Part shown: piece after piece, positions 35,003 through 43,430 of the stretch
Layout: each line of letters opens with the position of its first letter
How positions within the stretch are numbered: the stretch's first letter is position 1
Assembly: GCF_004364125.1 (NCBI RefSeq)
Contig: NZ_SNZV01000002.1
Span: 1 to 64,000, forward strand
Source of the DNA: Sphingobacterium paludis
GTDB lineage: Bacteria > Bacteroidota > Bacteroidia > Sphingobacteriales > Sphingobacteriaceae
Direction of reading: 5' to 3'
Length of the DNA stretch: 64,000 bases
Notes under the pieces: generated by a model
What the model was told of the DNA's origin: nothing
The model's database searches: none
The model's input: only the letters and a program-made list of their open reading frames with translations
Made by a program: the position numbers and the translations under genes

Positions 35003-36814
35003 ATGAAAAAATATATGTTATACATCGCATGTTCGCTGTCGGTTTTGACAGTGTCATCGTGTAAAGATTGGTTAGAGCTGCCCTCGGAAAAAGATTTTGA
35101 TAGCTCTACTATTTTTGAGGATGTGGGCAAAGTAGAAATGGCGATACTCGGAGCGTATACCAGCACATTCAATTCCGAGCTTTACTATCAGTTTGGTATG
35201 GGAACCGATGAGTGTTTTTCCACGGAGGGAGAGACCAATTCGAAAAATCAAGTGTCAAACTACGTGTACAATCCTGCAACAAGCCCATCATCCACCTACA
35301 CCGCCATGTATGCAGGTGTAGAACAAGCCAATGTATTGATTAAAAATATACCGCTGATGACGGGGCTTTCCGACGCAGAAAAGGCGAAGCTGGACATGCT
35401 CTTAGGCGAGGCCTACGCGATTCGCGCAAAGAATATGCTGAATGTTGTGCGTTTTTTTGGCGATGTCCCTTACCCGCGTGTTCCTGTTATCGATATGCCT
35501 AGCTTTTCGTCCTCCCGCGTAAACCGCGATACGATCATTGACGGTTGTATAGCCGATCTGCAAGCGGCCATTCAGCTTTTGCCTTGGAAAGGTGAATCGG
35601 GACTTCCTGTTGAACGAATCTCCAAAAACGCAGCACACGGTTTATTAGCACGAATGGCCCTATACGGCGCAGGCTATTCGCTACGCTGGGATTTAAATTC
35701 GTATTCACCGTCCAGTGTGCAGTTGGCCAGAAGGCCGGATGCAGCACGCATTCAGGAGCTGTATCAAATCGCTCGCGATGCCTGTAAGGCCGTCGTGGAT
35801 AGGGGGGAAAATTCCCTCATTGATTATGAAACGATCTTTCGGGATCTGGTTAACGGAAGGTATAATCAGGAATCGATGTTGGAATATGGTCAGAAAGGCA
35901 TTGATCGCAATGACGCACAGGTGGGCTATACGAATGGCATTTTTGCACATACGCAATCTTTTTATTTAAAGGCGCAGCCCGCTATGGCGGCACTACCGAC
36001 TTACTATTTTGAATTCCAACCGGATGATAGTCGACGAGATGTGACAATTGCTAGTTATGCCATTACAGCAGATAGCAAACATCAAATGAATACCTATGCC
36101 AGCAATACCATTGGCAAGTTTCGCGTCAATTGGAAGGCTGAATTAGGTCCTGCCGTAAATCGAAGGGATATAAACTGGATCGAGCTCCGGTACGCGGATA
36201 TCCTGTTGATGTATGCCGAAGCGGAAAATGAACTGAACGCCGGCCCTACGAGCATCGCCAAGACGCTCCTTGAGGAAGTGCGACTTCGCGCTTTTAAGGG
36301 TGATCGATCTAAAATCGGTGCTACACCAGCTGATTATGGTAGCTTTCAAAACGCGCTGATTCAGGAGCGCAAATTGGAGTTGGGCTTTGAGGGCTGGCGT
36401 AGAACAGACTTGATCCGTTGGGGCATCCTTTTCGAAAAATTGACGGCCACGAAACAGGAAATTTTAGACCTTGCCAATCGCAGCGGTAAATATGCAGATG
36501 CAGATCGTTTCCGAGCATACAAGAAAACCGATGCTAGGGTGTTCAACGACCCTACAGTTGCCTTGCCCTTTATTGGGTTTAAGTCGGAGCCCAGCGCCGC
36601 AGAGAAAGCCAGTCTAGAAGCGGAGGGATATACGCTTCTGAATATGTATAGCTCCACATCCGCCTTTTTCGCCAATACGTTTACGGCTAACGCCATCTGG
36701 GTGCGCAATATTTACCGGGGGCTGGAAAAAAATAAGGTGGAATTGTTCCCCTTAGCTACGACGACAATTGATAACAATCCAGGACTACGCGGTCAGCAAC
36801 ATCCGTTGTATTAA
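35003..36814 (+). CDS. SusD-like glycan-binding lipoprotein (second pair)
   Basis: 603 aa, longer than the first SusD. Lipobox VSSC, then CKDWLELPSEKDFDSSTIFED and the characteristic helices (GEAYAIRAKNMLNVVRFFGDVPYP). The C-terminal signature is LRYADILLMYAEAENELN and LIQERKLELGFEGWRRTDLIRWG. It partners the SusC encoded just upstream at the outer membrane. It is followed by GH105 after 49 bp, so this is a susC-susD-GH105 unit. Confidence 0.96.
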   Translation: MKKYMLYIACSLSVLTVSSCKDWLELPSEKDFDSSTIFEDVGKVEMAILGAYTSTFNSELYYQFGMGTDECFSTEGETNSKNQVSNYVYNPATSPSSTYTAMYAGVEQANVLIKNIPLMTGLSDAEKAKLDMLLGEAYAIRAKNMLNVVRFFGDVPYPRVPVIDMPSFSSSRVNRDTIIDGCIADLQAAIQLLPWKGESGLPVERISKNAAHGLLARMALYGAGYSLRWDLNSYSPSSVQLARRPDAARIQELYQIARDACKAVVDRGENSLIDYETIFRDLVNGRYNQESMLEYGQKGIDRNDAQVGYTNGIFAHTQSFYLKAQPAMAALPTYYFEFQPDDSRRDVTIASYAITADSKHQMNTYASNTIGKFRVNWKAELGPAVNRRDINWIELRYADILLMYAEAENELNAGPTSIAKTLLEEVRLRAFKGDRSKIGATPADYGSFQNALIQERKLELGFEGWRRTDLIRWGILFEKLTATKQEILDLANRSGKYADADRFRAYKKTDARVFNDPTVALPFIGFKSEPSAAEKASLEAEGYTLLNMYSSTSAFFANTFTANAIWVRNIYRGLEKNKVELFPLATTTIDNNPGLRGQQHPLY

Positions 36815-36863
36815 GGGGTATGGTTAGCGCGGTTTAGTAAGGATACAATAAAAGATTTAAACG

Positions 36864-38036
36864 ATGTTATTCACAACAAAAACAACCTATATACTGGTCT
36901 TCCTGATTTTTCAGGTGCTGTGCCTGCAGGCGCAACCCGTAAAGCTATATCAGCAATTTGCAGATTCTGAAATAAAGCGTTTCCCAGAAGCCTGGCAGCT
37001 GGATCACGGGAAGCGGCTTTATTTTGGTTACGCACAAGGGCTAGGCTGTTTAGCCATGCTGAAGCTATGGGAGAAAACTACGGATCAGCGTTATTTCGAC
37101 TATGTAGAAGCCTGGGCAGACACGATAATTAACGAAAATGGCGATATCCACCTGTACAAAATAGAAGCCTATAATATCGACTATATCAATCCCGCAAAGA
37201 TCTTGTTCACGCTTTACGACAAGACGGGCAAAGCCAAGTATCAACGTGCGATCGAGAAATTGATGGGGCAATTGAAACATCACCCGCGAACTTTGGAAGG
37301 TGTATATTGGCATAAACTTATTTATCCCCATCAGATTTGGCTAGATGGCATTTACATGGGCGATCCTTTTGTCGCTGCCTATGGAAAGTTCGTCAACGAT
37401 TCGACGTATTTTGACGATGTGCTCAACCAGATATTGGTGACCGCAAAGCATACCCGCGACAAAAAAACAGGACTCTATTACCACGCTTGGGATGAAAGCA
37501 GAAAACAGCAATGGGCGAACAAAGAAACAGGTCAATCCCCTAATTTTTGGGGGCGCAGTGTGGGGTGGTGGTTTATGGCCTTGGTGGATGTGCTTGACTT
37601 TATACCCGCAGATTATCCCAAACGGGACAGCGTAACAACCTTGCTTGCTGACTTAGCCGATACCCTTCCTCGCTATCAAGATGAAGAGGGCCTGTGGTGG
37701 CAGGTCTTGGATAAACCCCACGCGGATGGAAACTACCAAGAGGCATCTGTGAATGCCATGTTTATGTATGCCTATGCCAAAGCTGTAAACAAGGGCTATA
37801 TCGCTAAAAAATACAAACGTATTGCCGAAAAAACGTGGTCGGGCATCGAGCGGAAGTTGCTTAAACGAGAGGCTGATGGAAGCTTAACCTTGATGCAATG
37901 CAATGCCGTAGCCGGTCTGGGCGGGCATCCATACCGCGACGGCAGCTATGGGTATTACGTTAATGAACGGGTGCGTGAAAACGACAGTAAGGCCACTGGT
38001 CCGCTGATCATGGGGCTGCTGGAATTGGATAAGTAA
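36864..38036 (+). CDS. GH105 unsaturated rhamnogalacturonyl hydrolase (second copy)
   Basis: A 390-aa exported protein (signal peptide to LQAQ). It carries the YteR-type core: YPHQIWLDGIYMGDPFVAAYG with catalytic Asp161, and FWGRSVGWWFMALVDVLDFIP. It acts on unsaturated uronate-capped oligosaccharides from the lyase reaction. It ends the pectin locus, and a strong terminator follows 17 bp after the stop. Confidence 0.95.
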   Translation: MLFTTKTTYILVFLIFQVLCLQAQPVKLYQQFADSEIKRFPEAWQLDHGKRLYFGYAQGLGCLAMLKLWEKTTDQRYFDYVEAWADTIINENGDIHLYKIEAYNIDYINPAKILFTLYDKTGKAKYQRAIEKLMGQLKHHPRTLEGVYWHKLIYPHQIWLDGIYMGDPFVAAYGKFVNDSTYFDDVLNQILVTAKHTRDKKTGLYYHAWDESRKQQWANKETGQSPNFWGRSVGWWFMALVDVLDFIPADYPKRDSVTTLLADLADTLPRYQDEEGLWWQVLDKPHADGNYQEASVNAMFMYAYAKAVNKGYIAKKYKRIAEKTWSGIERKLLKREADGSLTLMQCNAVAGLGGHPYRDGSYGYYVNERVRENDSKATGPLIMGLLELDK

Positions 38037-38053
38037 ATTGCTGCAACAAATTC

Positions 38054-38094
38054 GCCTCCTATTCGATTCCGTGAAATCGAATAGGAGGCTTTTT
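38054..38094 (+). terminator. terminator of the second susCD-GH105 unit
   Basis: A 15-bp perfect stem (38054-38068 with 38075-38089), a 6-base loop and TTTTT. Confidence 0.95.
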
Positions 38095-38127
38095 ATACCC
38101 TAATTTAGAGTCAACAAACTACTTGCA

Positions 38128-38835
38128 TTAGTCTTTTTCCACTGACCAGCTCGGAAGGTAACGCAGGAACGACATGATCTTTTCCTTATAGATATCCGTG
38201 TTAAGCCGGTAGTAGAACGCACCTTTCTTCGAATTCTCCTTGTCTTTTTCCTTTTGTTTGATAATTAAATCAGAAGCCAATAGCTTTCTACTAAAATTTC
38301 GCTTATCCAGCTGAATATTGTAAACACATTCATACAGCGAGGCTATCTGAGGAATGGTAAATTTATCAGGCAATAGTTCAAACAGGATCGGATAGAGCGC
38401 GGCCTTGGTACGCAATTCCCTTTTCGCCGATGCAATCATATCCTTGTGGTCAAATATCAGTTCCGGATGTTCATCCAGCGGAAACCACTTGGCCTCATAT
38501 TGATCGCTGATAATATGCTGGTACTGTTGGGTATCTATTAAGGCAAAATAGGTAATACTGACCACCCGTCTGTGGCTTTCCCGCTGGGGGTTACCGAATA
38601 TGCCGCAATGGTTCATATATACATCCTCCAGTCCCGTAAGCTCCTTCAAAACGCGCGTCGCCGCGCCTTCCGGGCTTTCCTCGGGTTTCACAAATCCACC
38701 CATCAAGCTCCATTTATTTCGCTCAGGCTCCATCGCCCGCTTGACCAAAAGAATTTCTAACGACTCCCCGTTAAACCCAAAAATAATACAATCAACCGCT
38801 AGGAGTATGCTAGGTTCACCTGTGTAAAAGACCAT
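38128..38835 (-). CDS. araR: Nudix-domain arabinose regulator AraR (NrtR-like)
   Basis: 235 aa. The N-terminal two thirds is a Nudix fold (CIIFGFNGESLEILLVKR, WSLMGGFVKPEESPEGAATRVLKELTGL). The catalytic REUxEE part of the Nudix box is replaced by RVLKEL, so hydrolase activity is unlikely and the domain should sense a ligand. The C-terminal 75 residues form a winged helix (FTIPQIASLYECVYNIQLDKRNFSRKLL). In Bacteroidetes such proteins repress arabinose genes and respond to L-arabinose. It is divergent from araB across 350 bp, as expected. No GntR- or AraC-type arabinose regulator is present. Confidence 0.9.
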   Translation of the reverse strand: MVFYTGEPSILLAVDCIIFGFNGESLEILLVKRAMEPERNKWSLMGGFVKPEESPEGAATRVLKELTGLEDVYMNHCGIFGNPQRESHRRVVSITYFALIDTQQYQHIISDQYEAKWFPLDEHPELIFDHKDMIASAKRELRTKAALYPILFELLPDKFTIPQIASLYECVYNIQLDKRNFSRKLLASDLIIKQKEKDKENSKKGAFYYRLNTDIYKEKIMSFLRYLPSWSVEKD

Positions 38836-39185
38836 ACTGATTTCTCTTCATCATGACGTTATTGGATAGGCATTGTTCTGACATGCGTTTCAAATCTAAA
38901 AAATAGATTGTGTAATTTATAGTTTTTTATTGTCTATAAGGGCGAGCGGTAACGTTTGCCAGCTAACAGTAGCGTATTGTTGCACCTGCCGCCGGAACCA
39001 AAAATTAGGCGACGTAGCGGATTTAGCAAAAAATAAAGTTAAAAATTTCATTTTGTAAAAATATAAATGTTAATTTGACACTAATAATCTAAGGATAATT
39101 TCCATCTATGGTTTTAATAGAGACGAATTCTGGGATTATGTTGTTTTATGAATCAGTGTTATAAACCAAAAAGGTATTAAAAATA
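38836..39185. promoter_or_regulatory. divergent araR-araB regulatory region
   Basis: 350 bp without a gene. Two inverted copies of ACACTRAT lie at about 39078-39085 (plus) and 39155-39162 (minus) in the A/T-rich half near araB. They are candidate AraR operators. The sequence was not matched to a published AraR motif. Confidence 0.5.
38891..38898 (-). promoter_or_regulatory. -7 box for araR
   Basis: TAGATTTG on the minus strand, about 55 bp upstream of the araR ATG. No good -33 element is visible. Confidence 0.5.
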
Positions 39186-40865
39186 ATGAGTAAATCGTAT
39201 GTGATCGGCGTGGACTATGGAAGCGATTCTGTTCGGTCGGTTTTGGTAGATGCGAGCAATGGCCAAGAAATTTCATCCTCGGTATTTTACTATCCACGAT
39301 GGAAAAGAGGTGCTTTTTGCGATGCTTCGTCCAGTCAGTTTCGCCAACATCCCCTAGATTATATTGAGGGATTGGAGGCCACGGTCAAAGAGTGCTTGTC
39401 TAAAGCCGGCGGCGCATCCATTGCGAAAGATGTAAAAGCTATTTCAGTAGATACTACAGGATCTACGCCCGTAGCGGTCAACGAAAATGGTGTGCCTTTG
39501 GCCTTGCTGGACGAATTTTCGGAAAACCCCAATGCGATGTTTGTCTTGTGGAAAGACCATACATCCGTGCAGGAAGCACAGCAGATCAACGACCATGCAA
39601 AAAAATACGATACAGACTATTTACAATATGTAGGCGGTATCTATTCTTCGGAATGGTTTTGGGCAAAGCTACTGCATATCTTGCGCGTCGACGAGAAAGT
39701 ACGCCAGTCGCTCTACACTTGGGTAGAACATTGTGATTATATTCCTTTCTTACTGACGGGAGGCACGCGCGCTGTCGATATAAAGCGTAGCGTTTGTGCA
39801 GCTGGTCATAAATCCTTGTGGTCTGCGGACTTCGAAGGCGGGCTGCCTCCGAATGATTTCTTTAAGGCGTTAGATCCGTTGCTCGATGGAATAACGGCAC
39901 GCTTATTTACAGAGACCTACACCTCTGCGGAGTCTGCTGGCAACCTGTCTAGCGAATGGGCTTCACGGTTGGGTTTGTCTACCGATGTCGTTATCGGCGT
40001 AGGCGCATTTGATTGCCATATGGGCGCAGTAGGCGGACAAATAGAGCCTTACTACCTCAGCAAGGTGATGGGCACCTCGACCTGCGATATGCTTGTTGCT
40101 CCGAAGGATGAGGTAGCCGATACGTTAGTTCGTGGTATCTGTGGCCAGGTCGATGGATCGATTATCCCCGGCTTGATCGGGATGGAAGCCGGGCAATCCG
40201 CTTTTGGCGATGCCTATGCCTGGTTCAAGCAAATTTTGATGTGGCCGGTGGCCAATCTGCTGGCCGAAGCCCAAGGTATTGCTGAAGATGATATTGCAAA
40301 GATCACCGCACTGATCGACAATCAGCTGATCCCGAAATTAAGTGCAAAGGCAGAAGCCTTGCCGGTCACCGTACATACCGAGCTGGCTATTGATTGGTTT
40401 AATGGGCGCCGCACACCCGATGCCGATCAAACGTTGAAAGGCGCCCTTCAAGGCCTGCATTTAGGAACGGACGCACCGCGTATCTTTCGCGCCATTGTAG
40501 AAGCAACATGCTTCGGTGCAAAAAGTATTGCCGATCGATTTGTCGAACAAGGCATTCCCGTGAAAGGCCTGATCGGGTTAGGAGGTGTCGCGAAGAAATC
40601 ACCCTATATTATGCAAACCATGGCTGATGTGATGAATATGCCGATCCGGATTCATAAAACAGAGCAAACCTGTGCTATTGGTGCGGCTATGTTTGCCGCA
40701 ACAGCAGCGGGAATATACCCTCGTGTGGAAGACGCCATGTCGGCTATGGGGCAGGGCTTCGAAAAAACGTATGAACCTAGACCAGAAATGGTCGCGATTT
40801 ATGCGGCCCGCTATGCGAGGTACCAAGAACTAGGTCAATTCATTGAATCACATCCAACGGAATAG
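39186..40865 (+). CDS. araB: ribulokinase
   Basis: 559 aa, normal for AraB. The FGGY-kinase N-terminus (VIGVDYGSDSVRSVLVDA) and the AraB features ISVDTTGSTPVAVNENG, FVLWKDHTSVQEAQQIN and GAFDCHMGAVGGQ identify it. The C-terminal ATP-binding region has IGLGGVAKKSPYIMQTMADVMN. It phosphorylates L-ribulose in the cytoplasm. It is first in the arabinose operon but separated from araD by an unusual 217-bp repeat-filled gap. Confidence 0.97.
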   Translation: MSKSYVIGVDYGSDSVRSVLVDASNGQEISSSVFYYPRWKRGAFCDASSSQFRQHPLDYIEGLEATVKECLSKAGGASIAKDVKAISVDTTGSTPVAVNENGVPLALLDEFSENPNAMFVLWKDHTSVQEAQQINDHAKKYDTDYLQYVGGIYSSEWFWAKLLHILRVDEKVRQSLYTWVEHCDYIPFLLTGGTRAVDIKRSVCAAGHKSLWSADFEGGLPPNDFFKALDPLLDGITARLFTETYTSAESAGNLSSEWASRLGLSTDVVIGVGAFDCHMGAVGGQIEPYYLSKVMGTSTCDMLVAPKDEVADTLVRGICGQVDGSIIPGLIGMEAGQSAFGDAYAWFKQILMWPVANLLAEAQGIAEDDIAKITALIDNQLIPKLSAKAEALPVTVHTELAIDWFNGRRTPDADQTLKGALQGLHLGTDAPRIFRAIVEATCFGAKSIADRFVEQGIPVKGLIGLGGVAKKSPYIMQTMADVMNMPIRIHKTEQTCAIGAAMFAATAAGIYPRVEDAMSAMGQGFEKTYEPRPEMVAIYAARYARYQELGQFIESHPTE

Positions 40866-40882
40866 GTCGTTGATGTTAGGGG

Positions 40883-41078
40883 TGACTTTTTTAGTCTTTA
40901 GTTTTAACTTGTTACTTCTAACTTTTGACTTTTTTAATTTTGACTTCTAACTTATCACTTTTGAATTTTAACTTGTCACTTCTAACTTTTTTTACTTTTC
41001 AATTTTGACTTATCACTTATCACTTTTGACTTATCACTTCTAACTTTTTTTACTTTTTAATTTTGACTTTTTAATTTC
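40883..41078 (+). repeat. ACTTNNN heptamer tract between araB and araD
   Basis: A pyrimidine-rich strand repeats ACTT plus three bases (ACTTCTA, ACTTATC, ACTTTTG, ACTTGTC) in a 7-bp period, with interspersed TTTTTAATTTTG. No gene or clear hairpin is present. Its position inside an operon is unusual and may reduce araD-araA expression relative to araB. Confidence 0.85.
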
Positions 41079-41082
41079 TATA

Positions 41083-41778
41083 ATGTATCAATCAATCAAA
41101 GAAGAGGCCTACCACTGCAATATGCAGTTGCCCAAACTGGGGTTAGTACTTTTTACATTTGGCAATGTGAGTGTCGCCGACCGCTCGCAAGGTGTTTTCG
41201 CGATAAAGCCCAGTGGCGTGCCTTACGAAGATCTTGCTGCTGATCAAATGGTCATCGTGGACTTTGACGGCAATATCGTTGAGGGCAAGTTGCGGCCTTC
41301 TTCAGATACCAAAACACACGCCGTACTCTATAAACATTGGGAGGGAATTGGCGGGATCACCCATACCCACTCCACGTACGGCACGGCCTGGGCACAAAGC
41401 CAACGTGATATTCCTATCTTCGGGACGACCCACGCCGATCATTTAACTACGGATATTCCCTGCGCGCCGCCGATGAGCGACGAAATGATTCAGGGAAATT
41501 ATGAATATGAAACCGGTTTTCAGATCATCAACCACTTCGAATCGCAAAAACTCGATTACAAAGAAGTCGAGATGGTGTTGGTAGGCAATCACGCGCCATT
41601 TGCTTGGGGCAAAACGGGTATCAAATCGGTTTACAATAGTGCTGTTTTGGAGACAGTAGCGCAGATGGCTGCCTTGACGGAGCAAATAAATCCGCAGGCG
41701 CCACGCTTAAAGGAGGCATTAATCAGAAAACACTGGGAACGCAAGCACGGTGGCGAAGCGTATTACGGACAGGAATAA
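41083..41778 (+). CDS. araD: L-ribulose-5-phosphate 4-epimerase
   Basis: 231 aa. The class II aldolase/AraD fold shows the metal-binding histidines in [14 protein letters not shown] and FGTTHADHL, plus [12 protein letters not shown]. It converts L-ribulose-5-phosphate to D-xylulose-5-phosphate, the entry to the pentose phosphate pathway. The repeat tract ends 4 bp before its ATG, so the tract supplies the whole translation-initiation region. Confidence 0.96.
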   Translation: MYQSIKEEAYHCNMQLPKLGLVLFTFGNVSVADRSQGVFAIKPSGVPYEDLAADQMVIVDFDGNIVEGKLRPSSDTKTHAVLYKHWEGIGGITHTHSTYGTAWAQSQRDIPIFGTTHADHLTTDIPCAPPMSDEMIQGNYEYETGFQIINHFESQKLDYKEVEMVLVGNHAPFAWGKTGIKSVYNSAVLETVAQMAALTEQINPQAPRLKEALIRKHWERKHGGEAYYGQE

Positions 41779-41852
41779 AAGCGATACAGGATAAAAATGC
41801 AGCGCATGGTGTGCAAGCCGCCGCGCATGATCAATATAACAAAACTATTCAA

Positions 41853-43355
41853 ATGAGCATTGACTTAAAAAAACTAGAGGTTTGGTTTGTCACAGGCAGC
41901 CAAGATCTATACGGTGAAGAAACACTTCGCCAAGTTGCGGTACACGCGGAAGAAATTGCGCAGTATCTTTCATCACATGAAGGAATTCCAGTGCGCGTGC
42001 TGTACAAACCTATTGTAAAAAATACCGATGAGATCTACAACACAATTGTAGAAGCGAATACCGCAAAAAACTGTGTTGGGGTAATTACCTGGATGCACAC
42101 CTTCTCTCCAGCAAAAATGTGGATCAGAGGATTAAAGGCTTTGCAAAAGCCGCTATTGCACTTGCACACGCAATACAACCGCGATATTCCTTGGGACAGC
42201 ATGGATATGGATTTCATGAACTTGAATCAAAGTGCGCACGGCGATCGCGAATTCGGACATATCGTTAGCCGCCTGAACATCCCTCGTAAAGTTGTTACTG
42301 GCTATTGGAAAGACGAAGAATTGATCGAACGGATCAACGTTTGGGCGCGTGCCGCTGCCGCTTGGCAAGATTGGCAAGGCGCTAAGTTTGTACGTTTTGG
42401 TGATAATATGCGCTATGTTGCTGTTACCGATGGCGATAAGGTCTCTGCAGAGAGCCAGTTTGGATTTTCAGTGAATACCTACCCAATAGGCGATTTAGTC
42501 GCCGTAATCAATGCGGTTAGCGAAGCGGAAATTGAAAGCTTATTAAAAGAATACGAAGAAAGCTATACGTTGGCAGCAAATGTTGTGGAGGGGGGAGCAC
42601 AGCGCGACAGCTTGATCGAAGCCGCTAAGATCGAGATTGGTCTGCGCAAATTTTTAGAAGCCGGAAATTACAAAGGATTTACCGATACATTTGAAGATCT
42701 GCACGGGATGGTTCAGCTTCCAGGATTAGCCGTTCAACGGTTGATGGCCGACGGCTATGGATTTGCAGGGGAAGGCGACTGGAAAACACCAGCATTAGTG
42801 CGTGCCTGTAAGGTGATGGGTGCCGGACTGCCAGGAGCATCTGCTTTTATGGAAGACTATACCTATAATTTTGATCCGGAAAATGCGATGGTCTTAGGTT
42901 CGCATATGTTGGAAGTTGATGCAGCATTAGCTGCGGATAAGCCCAGCATCGAAGTGCACCCACTTGGTATTGGTGGTAAAGCAGATCCAGCGCGACTAGT
43001 ATTCAATGGCATCAGCGGAGCTGCTTTAAATGCATCCTTGGTAGACATGGGCACACGATTCCGGTTGATCGTTAACAAAGTGGAAGGCGTGCCGGTAGAG
43101 CAAGAATTACCAAAACTACCTGTTGCGCGCGTATTATGGAAGCCCCTGCCTGATATGAAGACGGGCTGTAGCGCCTGGATACTCGCTGGTGGCGCTCACC
43201 ACACCGCATACAGCCTTAGTCTTACCCCAGAATACCTGGAAGACTTCGCGCGAATTGCAGGTTTGGAATATGTTGTGATTGATGAAAATACAACCTTAAC
43301 CAGCCTAGAAAATCAGCTGAAGTGGAATGAATTATACTATTTGCTGAAAAAATAA
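41853..43355 (+). CDS. araA: L-arabinose isomerase
   Basis: 500 aa. The family features are [17 protein letters not shown] at the N-terminus, [36 protein letters not shown] and [24 protein letters not shown]. It converts L-arabinose to L-ribulose. The start at 41853 (MSIDLKK) is chosen over an in-frame ATG at 41811 because it matches the family's N-terminus. It lies 74 bp after araD. Confidence 0.97.
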   Translation: MSIDLKKLEVWFVTGSQDLYGEETLRQVAVHAEEIAQYLSSHEGIPVRVLYKPIVKNTDEIYNTIVEANTAKNCVGVITWMHTFSPAKMWIRGLKALQKPLLHLHTQYNRDIPWDSMDMDFMNLNQSAHGDREFGHIVSRLNIPRKVVTGYWKDEELIERINVWARAAAAWQDWQGAKFVRFGDNMRYVAVTDGDKVSAESQFGFSVNTYPIGDLVAVINAVSEAEIESLLKEYEESYTLAANVVEGGAQRDSLIEAAKIEIGLRKFLEAGNYKGFTDTFEDLHGMVQLPGLAVQRLMADGYGFAGEGDWKTPALVRACKVMGAGLPGASAFMEDYTYNFDPENAMVLGSHMLEVDAALAADKPSIEVHPLGIGGKADPARLVFNGISGAALNASLVDMGTRFRLIVNKVEGVPVEQELPKLPVARVLWKPLPDMKTGCSAWILAGGAHHTAYSLSLTPEYLEDFARIAGLEYVVIDENTTLTSLENQLKWNELYYLLKK

Positions 43356-43362
43356 ACCTACG

Positions 43363-43407
43363 CAGGCCTTCCGATTTTACGCCTTGGCGCTGAAGTCGGA
43401 AAGCCTG
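43363..43407 (+). promoter_or_regulatory. intercistronic stem-loop between araA and araP
   Basis: A 15-bp stem (43363-43377 with 43393-43407) has one C/A mismatch, one G-U pair and a 15-base loop. No T-run follows, so it may set the araA:transporter mRNA ratio or stabilise the 3' end of araA. Confidence 0.55.
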
Positions 43408-43430
43408 TATCATAGCCAGCACACAAAAAC

